From Edaphobacter sp. (lineage in GTDB: Bacteria; Acidobacteriota; Terriglobia; Terriglobales; Acidobacteriaceae): a DNA stretch of 64,000 nt. The first letter of the stretch is position 1. Every line of letters starts with the position of its first letter. The stretch is from the NCBI GenBank assembly GCA_025462645.1, contig JAOAPB010000077.1, positions 1 through 64,000 of the forward strand, in the 5' to 3' direction. The notes beneath the pieces were generated by a model, which ran no database searches, was not told the origin of the DNA, and saw only the letters and a program-made list of their open reading frames with translations. A program made the position numbers and the translations under genes. Positions 9,601 through 18,930 of this stretch are shown here, piece after piece.

Positions 9601-10159
9601 GGCGGATTATGACATCCGCCACGCTGTCTCAATCAATGCGATCGCGGAGATTCCGTTCCATGGCAGCAATCGCCTGGCCCGGGAGGTACTAGGTGGATGG
9701 CAGATCACGCAGATCTATAACTTCCAGACAGGTGTTCCGGTCTCAGTGACGACCACTACAGACATCGCTGGCGTCGGGACAGGTGGCGGGGCGCAGTTCT
9801 ATTCCACCCTTCCGGGTGTCAGCCCGAACGCCGCGGGTACGTTCTCTGCGGGAACCTCCGATCAGAACTTCTGGTTCAACCCTGCCGCGTTTGTCGCGCC
9901 AGCCTCCGGCACGTTTACGCCGCAGCACAACCGCAACATACTGCGCGCTCCGGGCGTGGAGAACTTCAATGCGGGCGTGCAGAAGCGGTTCTACACCTTC
10001 AACGAGCAATTCTTCACCTTCCGCTTCGAAGCTTTCAACTTCCTCAATCACCCTAACCTGGCTCCCCCGGACACGAACCCAACCAGCTCGACCTTCGGAC
10101 GTGTAACCAGCAAGACCGGCCAGCGCTCGATGCAGGCAAGTCTGCGCTACTCCTTCTAG
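6683..10159 (+). CDS. TonB-dependent receptor, Oar-like, with carboxypeptidase-regulatory-like domain
   Basis: About 1158 residues from the ATG at 6683; a GTG at 6680 fits the GAGG ribosome site slightly better and a TTG at 6665 is also open. A signal peptide ends near GLPLFAQ. Next come an Ig-like CarboxypepD_reg domain (about 30-115, SGTITDQSGAMVRGA), a plug domain (about 120-280, with LPLSGRNP and a YPAEYGRSVGGQV stretch) and a large outer-membrane beta-barrel ending in SLRYSF with a terminal phenylalanine. Such receptors import oligosaccharides or other large substrates across the outer membrane using TonB energy. The neighbouring phosphoesterase fusion and GH92 mannosidase suggest a glycan substrate. 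A hairpin terminator follows the stop. Confidence 0.93.
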   Translation: MKFWRTLVHQLRKQRRSTAALLACVLACSGLPLFAQSDLSGVSGTITDQSGAMVRGATVTVTDEATGAEHKTTTNGSGYYTIPSLSPGRYTIVVRAPTFQMLTSRGNNLDPAVATTANLKLVVGSTNEIVQVAAQETSIQTDSTVLGRVITSKQAEMLPLSGRNPITLALLKAGVTSTSGNVSNFQFSTGLGGLNINGARERDNLVTYDGAVAVRVRASGDSVGVVDLENVQEVQVLASNYPAEYGRSVGGQVRIITRAGTDRFHGTLYEYLQNPVLSANTWVRNHALANFNPALPKSVKSNYVAPFTYNQFGFSVNGPAYIPHVLPKGKVFFLYSEAFVHFPATNTAPVTVPNPAFRTGDFSSVATHLRDPQATGVCDPKNGGPACFPGNIIPKNRLSPNGVGLLTAFPTPTPGFLVGTQNLLQIAKHPQTQQIDSGNLDIIPTDKDYVRFRLTHFYYYENNPFSAAYDLVPRIFNRPNQTVSLDWVHTFSPATINEVLITAAHGADRLSIDTSTGLYDRTKYGINYPFLFPAGKDLPNKIPTVQFDSSAITTLDGSAYPSHSQGEVFDYADTFTHIMGNHTLRAGVLYERAGANDNDQISGQNSVPGQTNNQNGKFEFSSANPAGTGLDTADAALGVFLSYAEVGARAETPYRANMFDFFAQDSWRVTSKLHLDYGLRYSIVQPFYSLWNNIGTFDPAFYSASSAVKIDSKGNPIAGTGDPLNGTVLFGDGFTESAKAHVPLATTGEADRLFHNLPRGYIDVHYTTFQPRIGIAYAVNAKTVLRSGFGRYMSRQGVSDGVFEGGAPPLQSYAGISGGSADNPGSGAAGSFPTISGRVDRSSPQPEAYVWNVSVERELPFNTVLGVAYVGRRGLHGQFQSNLNQAPTGSVAAATAAKLNINSYRPYAGYGPITVVTQGSGSAYSGLQVDLNRRFQQGLSLGVAYTFAHATDCGSFQKNFLPNLLDPKYLCGTADYDIRHAVSINAIAEIPFHGSNRLAREVLGGWQITQIYNFQTGVPVSVTTTTDIAGVGTGGGAQFYSTLPGVSPNAAGTFSAGTSDQNFWFNPAAFVAPASGTFTPQHNRNILRAPGVENFNAGVQKRFYTFNEQFFTFRFEAFNFLNHPNLAPPDTNPTSSTFGRVTSKTGQRSMQASLRYSF

Positions 10160-10179
10160 GTTCCATGCACAGGCCGAAC

Positions 10180-10213
10180 GAGGGCAGGCAGGCGATTGAC
10201 CTGCCCTCAATCG
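10180..10213 (+). terminator. Rho-independent terminator after the TonB receptor
   Basis: A perfect 9-bp stem, GAGGGCAGG at 10180-10188 with CCTGCCCTC at 10200-10208, has an 11-base loop and is followed by a short T-rich tail (AATCGTTTCT). Confidence 0.6.
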
Positions 10214-10278
10214 TTTCTAAAGCGAGCGCAACATGCGCTTAGAATGCAACTTCCAGCTCCACTGCCTAAGAGTCAACT

Positions 10279-12834
10279 ATGCTTATGCGTCTCACAAGAA
10301 TTGTCGTCGTTTCCCTGGCCGTCACCTGCCTGATTGCATCCGCACAAGACAACGGCGCGGGGGCAGCCGCGCATATGCAAGTGCGCAGTACCGGGGACGC
10401 GACTCGCGAGCGGCCACAACCGATACCCGGCGGCTTCAACCTGCCGAACGGATGGCGCATTACGCCTGCCGGGAAGACGATAGACACGCTGGAAGACATG
10501 ACGCTCAATATGGTAACGTCGCCCGATGAACGCATCGTTGTGGCGAGCCACTCCGGCTATCAACCACACGGTGTTGTGGTGATCGACACGCGGACGCAGC
10601 GCGAGATTCAGCACATCGAACTGAAGACCACGTGGCTGGGCATGACATGGTCACAGGATGGGCACACTCTCTACGTCTCCGGCGGCAATGCGACCGGTGC
10701 CAAGAAGATCGAACAGACTGCGGCTCCCATCTATGAGTTTCACTACGAGAACGGGCGGCTGAGCGAGAAGCCAATCAACGAGTATGTGGAGACGATCGAC
10801 CCACGCAAGGTCTGGTGGTCGGGTGTAGCGATCCTGCCGGGCAGGCATCTGCTCTACGCTGCGAATCGGGGCACTGGCCTTGGGCCCAGCAATGTAGTGG
10901 TCTTCGACCTGAAGACTCATGCGATCGTCACTCGCATTCCGGTTGAGATCAATCCCTATGAGACAGTCCTGACGCGGGATGGCAAGCGGCTCTTCGTCTC
11001 CAACTGGTCGAGCGAATCGGTCAGCGTTATTGACACGGCAACCAACAAGGTGATCCGCACGCTGCATGTCGGCATGAATCCGAATGACATGAAGCTGGCC
11101 AGGGACGGCAGGCTATTTGTTGCGTGCTCGAACGATAACACGATCCATGTCATCGATACGAAGTCACTGCAACTGCTGGAGCGGCTCTCTACCACGTTGA
11201 CACCGTTGGCTCCGGAGGGCTCCACGCCGGACTCGTTGCTGATTGATGATCGGCGACAGCTATTGTTTGCGGCAAATGCGGACAATAATTCCATTGCGGT
11301 CATCCGTATCTCAAATCGCGAGCACAGCAGTGTGCGCGGCTTTATCCCTACGGGCTGGTATCCCTCCGCCATGACGCTTGCCGATCACGGCAACACACTG
11401 TACATCGGCAACAGCAAAGGCGACGAAGGTCACCCGGATCGCAAGGGACCGGGCAGCCCGCTCGCGTCCAGGTTCGACGGAGACGAGACGGTGAAGACTC
11501 TGCAGAAGAGCAGCATTGAAATGTTGCCGCTGACGCAGTTGCAAAAGGAACTACCACGCTGGACGCGACAGGTTGTGGAGAACACACCGTACAACGATAG
11601 CCTGCTGTCGGAGGCGCGGCCGCCGCACGCGCCGACAGTTCTGCCGCAGGCTGTGGGCGTATCCACGCCCATTCAGCACGTGATCTACATCATCAAAGAG
11701 AACCGCACGTATGACCAGGAGTTTGGAGATCTGAAGGGCGCAAACGGCGATCCGGCGTTAACGATCTTCGGCGAGGAAGTCACGCCGAATCAGCATGCCC
11801 TGGCACGGCAGTATGTCGTGCTGGATAACCTGTACTGCGACGGTGAGGTATCCGTGGACGGCCACTCGTGGTCTGACTCGGCGTACGCGACCGACTTCAA
11901 TGAGCGCTACTGGCCGCCGACTTACGCGGGCCGCAGTGATGCTGAACGTGCGCGTGCCTACGTGCCTTCGGCGGGACATCTGTGGGATCTCGCTGCGCGC
12001 AAGGGGCTCACCTATCGCTCCTATGGAGAATATGCTGCGCGAGCCAGCACCGGCACGACCATGGACGCGGCTCCGGGCTCTGGTGGTCTCGTAGGACATG
12101 TTTCGCCGGATTACCTTGGCTCACGACAACGTGATACCGCCAATGTCGCAGTCTTCCTGCGCGAGTTTCGCGAATACGAGAAGAACTACGAGAGTCCTGA
12201 TCCCAACAGGCGCTTTCCGAACCTCGTCATCATGAGCATGCCGGAAGATCACACTAAGGGGACGGCGCCGGGCGCATACACTCCGCAAGCGATGGTGGCG
12301 AACAACGACTACGCCATTGGCCAACTGGTGGACGCGGTGACGCATAGCCGCTACTGGCCGAATACGGCGATTTTCATCATCGAGGATGACGCGCAGGACG
12401 GCCCGGATCACGTGGATGCACGCCGCACGGCGGCCCTGGTTCTGAGTCCCTATGTGAAGCGCGGCATCGTGGATAGCACGCTGTACTCTACGAGCTCCTA
12501 TGTGCGGAGCATCGAACTGCTGCTGGGCCTGCCACCCATGAGCCAGTATGACGCCGCAGCAATGCCACTTTATGCGAGCTTTGGTGCGGAGCCGTTGCTG
12601 ACGCCCTTCAACGTGTTGATGCCGCGCATCGATGTAAATGCGAAGAACAACAAAAAATCATACGGGGCGGAAGAAAGCAGCAAGATGGATTTCTCCGATG
12701 TGGACCGCGCGCCAATGCATGCGTTGAACCGTATTCTATGGCGTAGCATCAAGGGGGCGGACGCACCGGTTCCAGTGCCTGTCCACCGCTTCCGTCCGCT
12801 CATCGACGCAAGTGATGTAAAGGAAAAGGACTAG
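10279..12834 (+). CDS. YncE-like beta-propeller fused to a phosphoesterase (phospholipase C/acid phosphatase family)
   Basis: The 851-residue protein has a signal peptide (cleavage near CLIASAQ), a seven-bladed YncE/NHL-type propeller at about 60-380 (repeats such as VVVIDTRTQREI, VSVIDTATNKVI, IHVIDTKSLQLL) and a C-terminal phosphoesterase domain at about 465-770. The catalytic region begins with IKENRTYDQ and contains VDGHSWSDSAY, MPEDHT and IIEDDAQDGPDHVDARR, the residues expected to bind the metal or phosphate. Proteins of this design are annotated as bifunctional YncE family/alkaline phosphatase family proteins; the substrate is not established. It lies between a TonB receptor and a GH92 mannosidase, so removal of phosphate from phosphomannan or another phosphorylated glycan is a reasonable but unproven idea. 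Confidence 0.88.
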   Translation: MLMRLTRIVVVSLAVTCLIASAQDNGAGAAAHMQVRSTGDATRERPQPIPGGFNLPNGWRITPAGKTIDTLEDMTLNMVTSPDERIVVASHSGYQPHGVVVIDTRTQREIQHIELKTTWLGMTWSQDGHTLYVSGGNATGAKKIEQTAAPIYEFHYENGRLSEKPINEYVETIDPRKVWWSGVAILPGRHLLYAANRGTGLGPSNVVVFDLKTHAIVTRIPVEINPYETVLTRDGKRLFVSNWSSESVSVIDTATNKVIRTLHVGMNPNDMKLARDGRLFVACSNDNTIHVIDTKSLQLLERLSTTLTPLAPEGSTPDSLLIDDRRQLLFAANADNNSIAVIRISNREHSSVRGFIPTGWYPSAMTLADHGNTLYIGNSKGDEGHPDRKGPGSPLASRFDGDETVKTLQKSSIEMLPLTQLQKELPRWTRQVVENTPYNDSLLSEARPPHAPTVLPQAVGVSTPIQHVIYIIKENRTYDQEFGDLKGANGDPALTIFGEEVTPNQHALARQYVVLDNLYCDGEVSVDGHSWSDSAYATDFNERYWPPTYAGRSDAERARAYVPSAGHLWDLAARKGLTYRSYGEYAARASTGTTMDAAPGSGGLVGHVSPDYLGSRQRDTANVAVFLREFREYEKNYESPDPNRRFPNLVIMSMPEDHTKGTAPGAYTPQAMVANNDYAIGQLVDAVTHSRYWPNTAIFIIEDDAQDGPDHVDARRTAALVLSPYVKRGIVDSTLYSTSSYVRSIELLLGLPPMSQYDAAAMPLYASFGAEPLLTPFNVLMPRIDVNAKNNKKSYGAEESSKMDFSDVDRAPMHALNRILWRSIKGADAPVPVPVHRFRPLIDASDVKEKD

Positions 12835-12892
12835 GCCAGTATCTCTCTCGTGTCTGGAGAGCAACTACAACAGCACAGAAAGGCAGAATTCC

Positions 12893-15178
12893 TTGATCCG
12901 CCGACGGCACTCCATCCTTAGTACGCTTCTCCTACTGCTTATCCTGGCTCCGGCACTGGCGGCGTCATCCGCCGGGCAAAAAGCGGCGGGCAAACCCGTT
13001 GCTCTCGACTACACACATAACGTCGATCCCTTCATAGGCGTGGATTGGGGCGGCAATACGTTCGTCGGTTCGACGGTGCCGTTCGGCATGCTGAAGGTCG
13101 GGCCGGACATGGAGACATTCGATGGGCGCCACTCCGGCTTCGGGTATTCGAGCCATGGTGTGATCCTTGGCTTCTCGCATCTGCACCTGAGCGGCGCGCA
13201 GGGCAAGTACGGCAATATCCTGGTCGCTCCTGTGACGGGTGCACTGGATACGGCCGACATCAAGTCGCCACGCACGGATGAGATTGCACAAGTTGGCTAC
13301 TATGCTGCGACGCTTACTCGCTACAACGTACGCGCTGAAGTGACGAGCAGCCGGCGCGTTGGCTTTCATCGCTATACCTTCACAAACTCCGGGGAAGCGC
13401 ATGTAACGTTGAATGTGGCAGCAGCGCTGGGCCTGGGCACGGGATCAGAGTCGCAGAACTTTCTGGGCGCCGAGGTGCATGTCCTCTCCGATCATGAAGT
13501 GCAGGGAGTAGCACGCTTCCGCGGCGGTTGGAACAAAGGTGGGGAGTATCGTGTGTTTTACGACCTGTTGCTGGATACGCGAGCGGCACAGGTGCAGACC
13601 TGGACCGGCACGACATTGACTGCTGAACGTGATGCCACCGTCGCAGAGAACAAGCCTATTGGAGCTACCTTTGATTTCCGTGCGCATGCGCACCAGGTGG
13701 TGCAGGCGAAGGTCGGTATCTCCTTCATCAGTGCTGCCCAGGCGCGGCAGAACATCCAAACTGAGATCCTCGGCTGGAGCTTTGAAGCGGTGCATCGCGC
13801 GAACACAGCGCTGTGGAATACAGAACTGAGCAAGCTGCAACTGACAGGAGAGACAGAAGCACAACGCCGGAAGCTCTACACTGCGATGTATCACGTAATG
13901 ATGATGCCGGTGGACCGTACAGGCGAGAATCCGGGCTGGTCCTCGACCGAGCCGTACTACGATGACTACTACGCGATCTGGGACACGTACCGCAGCTCCA
14001 GTCCGTTACTTACGCTGATTGCACCCGAGCGACAGCGCGACATCATCCGTTCGCTGATCGATATATATCGCCACACCGGCTACATGCCCGATGCACGCAG
14101 CGGTAACGACAACGGCCGTACACAAGGCGGCTCCAACGCAAACGTAGTGGTGGCCGATGCCTACGTGAAAGGGCTAACTGGCATCGACTATGCCACGGCA
14201 TTGCAGGCCATGTTGCATGACGCGGAAGTGCCACCGCAAGACGCGCAGAAGGAAGGCCGCGGTGGACTGAAGGACTACAACGAGCGCGGGTATATCACCA
14301 CGGCCGACGAACGGGCGGGATCGCGCACTGTGGAGTATGCGTATGACGACTATGCCATCGCAGAGGTGGCCTGCGGTCTGGGCCAGACACAGCAGGCAAC
14401 ACGCGCGCTCGCACGCACGCACAACTTCGAACATCTGTGGGACCCGAACATGACGGCGTTTGGCTTCAAGGGATTCCTGCGCCCACGCAAGCCGGATGGT
14501 TCCTGGGCCGATCCGTATCTGGTAGTCCGAGGTACATGGCCGGACTTTATGTATGAGGGTGATATCTGGACCTACTCTCTGTATGCTCCACAAGACATGC
14601 GCCGGCTGATTGAGATGGCAGGTGGGGAGAAACAGTTCAATGCGCGGATGGATTTCATCTTCTCGCGCGGGCATTTCGATATCTCGAATGAGCCGGGCTT
14701 CCTTATGCCGGTGCTTTATAACTACAGCGGCCGTCCGGACAAGAGCGCCGACATTGTGCACTTGTTGCTGGAGAAAGCTTTCAGCGATACTCGCGCGGGC
14801 ATTCCGGGCAACGATGACTCCGGTGCGATGTCGAGCTGGCTGCTATTCCAGTCGCTTGGGATATTTCCGGTTTCCGGTCAGGACGTGTATCTCATCAGTT
14901 CGCCCTCGGTCCCGGATGCTTCACTGGTGCTGGGCAACGGCAAGCGTCTGCACATTATGGCGAATGGCTTCGATCACGCAGGTCTGAACCGATACGTGCA
15001 ATTTGCAACGCTCAACGGCCAGAATCTGCAGACGAACTGGTTCCGTCATGAGCAGATCAAGGATGGCGGTACTCTGGTGCTGACGATGGGATCTTCGCCC
15101 TCAACATGGGGAACAGGAACGCCGCCGCCCTCACTTAGCGACAGCAACGCACGGATGTGCGTGCCGATATCCGACTAG
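12893..15178 (+). CDS. GH92 alpha-mannosidase, secreted
   Basis: The best start is a TTG at 12893 after AAAGGCAG, giving a signal peptide that ends near ALAASSAG and a 761-residue protein. The N-terminal beta-sandwich has the family signature VDPFIGVDWGGNTFVGSTVP followed by PFGM, and the C-terminal (alpha/alpha)6 domain carries DARSGNDNGRTQGGSN and the diagnostic GNDDSGAMSSWLLF followed by SLGIFPV. GH92 enzymes are calcium-dependent exo-acting alpha-mannosidases, most often alpha-1,2. Exported, it would trim mannose from alpha-mannans or N-glycans (fungal or plant debris) for uptake by the adjacent receptors. Confidence 0.94.
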   Translation: MIRRRHSILSTLLLLLILAPALAASSAGQKAAGKPVALDYTHNVDPFIGVDWGGNTFVGSTVPFGMLKVGPDMETFDGRHSGFGYSSHGVILGFSHLHLSGAQGKYGNILVAPVTGALDTADIKSPRTDEIAQVGYYAATLTRYNVRAEVTSSRRVGFHRYTFTNSGEAHVTLNVAAALGLGTGSESQNFLGAEVHVLSDHEVQGVARFRGGWNKGGEYRVFYDLLLDTRAAQVQTWTGTTLTAERDATVAENKPIGATFDFRAHAHQVVQAKVGISFISAAQARQNIQTEILGWSFEAVHRANTALWNTELSKLQLTGETEAQRRKLYTAMYHVMMMPVDRTGENPGWSSTEPYYDDYYAIWDTYRSSSPLLTLIAPERQRDIIRSLIDIYRHTGYMPDARSGNDNGRTQGGSNANVVVADAYVKGLTGIDYATALQAMLHDAEVPPQDAQKEGRGGLKDYNERGYITTADERAGSRTVEYAYDDYAIAEVACGLGQTQQATRALARTHNFEHLWDPNMTAFGFKGFLRPRKPDGSWADPYLVVRGTWPDFMYEGDIWTYSLYAPQDMRRLIEMAGGEKQFNARMDFIFSRGHFDISNEPGFLMPVLYNYSGRPDKSADIVHLLLEKAFSDTRAGIPGNDDSGAMSSWLLFQSLGIFPVSGQDVYLISSPSVPDASLVLGNGKRLHIMANGFDHAGLNRYVQFATLNGQNLQTNWFRHEQIKDGGTLVLTMGSSPSTWGTGTPPPSLSDSNARMCVPISD

Positions 15179-15182
15179 AAGC

Positions 15183-15312
15183 TCCACTTCATCCTGACTG
15201 AGCACGGTTGGCAGACGCTTGTGCTGCCTTGGAAACGGAATGGCATCGGGCAGGTAGGGTGACGGAGCGTCTTCACAACCAGGAACCGCAGCGCGGCGCG
15301 GACGCCTGCCCT
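15183..15312 (-). pseudogene. Remnant of a tyrosine recombinase/integrase, frameshifted
   Basis: On the minus strand two frames together give a piece typical of the N-terminal part of phage-type integrases: AALRFLVVKTLRHP in one frame, continuing after a one-base shift as YLPDAIPFPRQHKRLPTV and then LSQDEVELLV. The KRLPTVLS..EV stretch is characteristic of the junction between the core-binding and catalytic domains. No catalytic domain follows because the sequence runs into the end of the mannosidase gene. Confidence 0.65.
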
Positions 15313-15618
15313 TCGATCGACATGCGCCTGATGTTGTAGGCCGTGGTTGGCGAGGGCCAATCTCGACGCGTGCACCTAACAGCCCATACATCAGTAAGCG
15401 CGGGTGTCCGAAGATTTGGTACTTGATCTTTGCAGTTCTGGACCCAGACTGGCGCGCCATCGGGCGCATCCGCTCCCCGAGGACCAATCCTACTGGAAAT
15501 GATTGCCCGCACCCCGACGAAGCTTGACCTGGCGGCGCATAGCCCTCTGGATCGTTTGTTCCAAATTGGGCGGGGGGTCTGTTTCTGGAAATCACAGCAC
15601 TCATTTCAACTGTGACAT

Positions 15619-15663
15619 ACCCTTTCGGGCGTGTTTCTTCCCACCCTTTCGGGTGTATTTCTT
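15619..15663. repeat. Tandem pair of 21-bp units, 24-bp period
   Basis: ACCCTTTCGGGCGTGTTTCT and ACCCTTTCGGGTGTATTTCT (each with one more T) are repeated 24 bp apart, 150 bp before the next TonB receptor gene. Each unit contains a small CCC-TTTC-GGG hairpin. The rest of the 640-bp intergenic region 15179-15818 holds only the integrase remnant. Confidence 0.6.
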
Positions 15664-15818
15664 ACTGCCCACTCTAGCGTATCGGAGTCGGTGCGGCGTC
15701 ACTACGATCTGAGGTATTGCGCCAAATCGCGGTTCCGCTCATCGGGTTCCGCAGATTCTCCTCTGATTCTACTGTATTGACGCTCTATTCACAAAAGAGT
15801 TTCATCAAGGGTGATAAA

Positions 15819-18800
15819 TTGTTGATCCGACGCTGGCTTCTTCCGCTCCTACTTACTACCGCTTCTCTATTCGCTCAAACCGACCGCGCAGCAATAACCG
15901 GCACAGTGGTAGATGGGACCGGAGCCTCGGTGGCTGGGGCGACCGTGACCGTGGCCTCGCCCTCGACAGGGTTGACCCGTGTCGTCCAAACCTCCTCCTC
16001 CGGCACTTATACCGTCCCAGCTTTGCCCGTGGGCACCTACACGGTCAGGATCGCCGCGACAGGTTTTGAGACCACCGCAATCGAGCCTTTCGCGCTTCAG
16101 GTCGGTCAGACTCGCACCATCGACGCCCATCTACCTCTGAAGGGGGTAACGGCCGAAGTTGAGGTGTCCGCGACTCCGGCGCTTGAGGAGGGTTCGGCAA
16201 CCATAGGTGGGGTGATCTCACCGGAACAGATTCAAAATCTTCCCGTGAACGGACGCAACTGGACCAATCTCATGGCATTGATCCCGGGCGCGGTCGATAC
16301 TGGCAACGGCGATCAGTTGAGCGTTCGCTTTTCAGGCCGGGCCATCGACGATAACAACTACCGCTTTGACGGCGTCGATGCGACGGGCATTCAGAATCAA
16401 TCGCAGCGAACCTCGGTACGCCTGCAGATCTCGACGGACGCGATCGCCGAATTTCGCGCCAGCAGCGCGCTCTATGGGGCCGAACAAGGCGGCTCAGCCG
16501 GCGGGCAGGTTGATATTGTGACGCGCGGCGGCACCAATAAGTTCCACGGCAGCCTCTTCGAGTTCCTTCGCAACGATGTCTTCGACGCGCGCCGCTTCAA
16601 TGACATCGGAGCGCGTAAGCCGCCGTTTCGGCTCAACCAGTTCGGCGCTAACCTGGGTGGGCCAATCTATAAAGACCGCAGCTTCTTCTTCGCTAACTTC
16701 GAAGCCATTCGTCAGGTACTTGGCCAGTCGCTCTCCGGGCCGGTACCAAGCGCGGCATACCGCGCGAGAGCCCTTGTAGTCAGTCCGGCGCTCAAGCCGA
16801 TCTTCGACGCGTATCCGATCGGGCAACTCCCTTCGGCCACCGACTCCGATGTGTCGATCTGGACGGGTTCCGGCAGCCAACTCCTCAATGAAACTGCCGG
16901 GCTCGGGCGAATCGATCACCGATTTACGGACAAAACCTCGGGATTTTTACGCTTCAATATGGACCAGGCTGTCGGCGACGTTCCCCTCGCATCCGGGAGC
17001 TTCTATTTGCTGGACAGGTTCAACACACGGCAAAACCCCTATAATGCGATCGCCAGCGTACAGCATTTATTCTCCGAGAAGATTCTGAACGACCTAAAGA
17101 TCGGCTTCAACCGGTCGGAGTTCTATACCGCCAACGAGAGCCCGCTTCCTTATGCCGTAACCAATCAAACCTTTACAGCCCTGCACAACCCGCTTGCTAA
17201 GTTCGCCATCTCGAATTCGTTTTCAGTAGTGGACAACGCAAGCTTTATCTTTGGGCGGCACGCGCTAAAGGCTGGCGTGGAAGTCCGGAAGGTGGAGATT
17301 AATCAGTCTGCCGGCTCCAACGACGACCTAAGTATTGCCTTCGCCAACAAGGCCGACTTCGCTAACAACGTCGTGCAGACGGTAACTTTGAATGCCGCTC
17401 TCCCAACCACTGGGCTTCGCCGCCTTGAGGAGTACGGATACATCCAGGATCAATACAAGCTGCGGTCGAACATCACGGTCACCGGTGGCCTGCGTTACGA
17501 GTTTTACAGCAATTTTCATGAGGTACAGGGCAGGGGCGTGGTCTTCGATCCGAGGAGCTGCCCTCCAGGGGGCTTCTGCCCAGCCGGGTCGGCTTTCTCC
17601 TTTCCTTATCTGCTCAACATAGAGCCTCGACTAGCGACCTCGTGGTCCCCATTCAGCGACGGACAAACGGTTGTTACGGCTGGCTACGGTATTTACGCTG
17701 GTGACGGGCAGCTTGGTGACCTGAATGCACCGGTAAATAATCTCGCGACGCGCGAGCAACTGACGGGCAAGGGTTTGAGCTTCCCGGTCGACCAGTTACT
17801 CAAAAACGGGCTCAGTTCGAGTCAGACACCACGAGGCCTCGCCCGTCAGCGCGCCAGTCAGCAGATACAGGCATGGAGCGCCAATGTGCAGCAAACCGTG
17901 TCGCGCGACACAGTTCTCCAGCTTTCCTACCTGGGGACGAAGGGGACACACCTGTTCACCCGTACCTACCTCAACGGCATAAATCCGCAGACAGGGACAC
18001 GGCCAATTCCGTCACTCGGTTTGATTGATTACAAGGACACCGAATCGAACAGTAACTTCCACGCACTCAATGCGGTTTTACGGCACGATTTTCACAGCGG
18101 TATTTTCTTCGCGGTCAACTACCAGTGGTCTCACTCGATCAACGATGGTTCCATCGGCGGGGGCGAGACCCTGGCAGCGCAAAACGTCAACTGCCGGGCT
18201 TGCGATCGTGCTGCCAGCGATCAGGACATTCGCCACTACTTCACAGCCAGTACCGTTTATGAGCTGCCGTTCGGGCGCGGCAAGGCGTATCTTGGGGGTA
18301 CGAGTGGACTCGCGGGCAAACTCGTCAGTGGGTGGCAGTTGAGCGCCCTTGGCACGGCACGCACGGGCAACCCGCTAAATATTCTGGTCAGCCGCAAAAC
18401 CAGTGACCTGCCGGACGGCAACAACACCAACCAGCGTCCGGATCTTGTGCCAGGGGTCTCCCAGTACGCACCTCATCGGTCGAAGCAGCAATGGCTGAAC
18501 CCGGCTGCCTATGCCATGCCGAAAGCAGGTACTTGGGGAAACCTGCCGCGCAACAGCGCCCGTGGACCCGGACTGTGGCAGATTGATCCGGCTATCACCA
18601 AGCGAACCCTGTTGACGGAAAGGTCATCCCTCGTGTTCCGAGCTGAATCTTTCAACATCTTCAATCGGCAACAGATTGGAAACCCGGTCGTGAATCTCTC
18701 CAGCAACGGATTCGGCACGATTCCGACCACCGCCAATGAATTGCCCACAGGCAGTGGAACTCCACGGCAACTGCAGTTCATGGTACGCCTGGAATTTTAG
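15819..18800 (+). CDS. TonB-dependent receptor, Oar-like (second copy)
   Basis: The start is chosen at the TTG at 15819, which follows AAGG by 8 bases and gives a standard signal peptide (LLPLLLTTASLFAQ); the frame is open upstream to 15717. The 993-residue protein has a CarboxypepD_reg domain (AITGTVVDGTGASVAGATVT, about 25-110), a plug domain with LPVNGRNWTNLM and YGAEQGGSAGGQVDIVTRGG, and a beta-barrel. It ends in LEF, so the C-terminal residue is again phenylalanine. It lacks its own degradative enzyme; the GH92 gene lies 640 bp upstream. A perfect palindrome follows at 18931-18960. Confidence 0.92.
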   Translation: MLIRRWLLPLLLTTASLFAQTDRAAITGTVVDGTGASVAGATVTVASPSTGLTRVVQTSSSGTYTVPALPVGTYTVRIAATGFETTAIEPFALQVGQTRTIDAHLPLKGVTAEVEVSATPALEEGSATIGGVISPEQIQNLPVNGRNWTNLMALIPGAVDTGNGDQLSVRFSGRAIDDNNYRFDGVDATGIQNQSQRTSVRLQISTDAIAEFRASSALYGAEQGGSAGGQVDIVTRGGTNKFHGSLFEFLRNDVFDARRFNDIGARKPPFRLNQFGANLGGPIYKDRSFFFANFEAIRQVLGQSLSGPVPSAAYRARALVVSPALKPIFDAYPIGQLPSATDSDVSIWTGSGSQLLNETAGLGRIDHRFTDKTSGFLRFNMDQAVGDVPLASGSFYLLDRFNTRQNPYNAIASVQHLFSEKILNDLKIGFNRSEFYTANESPLPYAVTNQTFTALHNPLAKFAISNSFSVVDNASFIFGRHALKAGVEVRKVEINQSAGSNDDLSIAFANKADFANNVVQTVTLNAALPTTGLRRLEEYGYIQDQYKLRSNITVTGGLRYEFYSNFHEVQGRGVVFDPRSCPPGGFCPAGSAFSFPYLLNIEPRLATSWSPFSDGQTVVTAGYGIYAGDGQLGDLNAPVNNLATREQLTGKGLSFPVDQLLKNGLSSSQTPRGLARQRASQQIQAWSANVQQTVSRDTVLQLSYLGTKGTHLFTRTYLNGINPQTGTRPIPSLGLIDYKDTESNSNFHALNAVLRHDFHSGIFFAVNYQWSHSINDGSIGGGETLAAQNVNCRACDRAASDQDIRHYFTASTVYELPFGRGKAYLGGTSGLAGKLVSGWQLSALGTARTGNPLNILVSRKTSDLPDGNNTNQRPDLVPGVSQYAPHRSKQQWLNPAAYAMPKAGTWGNLPRNSARGPGLWQIDPAITKRTLLTERSSLVFRAESFNIFNRQQIGNPVVNLSSNGFGTIPTTANELPTGSGTPRQLQFMVRLEF

Positions 18801-18930
18801 TAGCAGCCCATTTGAACCTAATCTTGAAGAGACATATCCTTCGTCGTCTTCCCCGTCGCGCTCTTTGGGAGCTGCTGCCGCTGCTCCTTCACCGGCTTGA
18901 TGGATCATTTGACCACTTACAAATGCGAAA

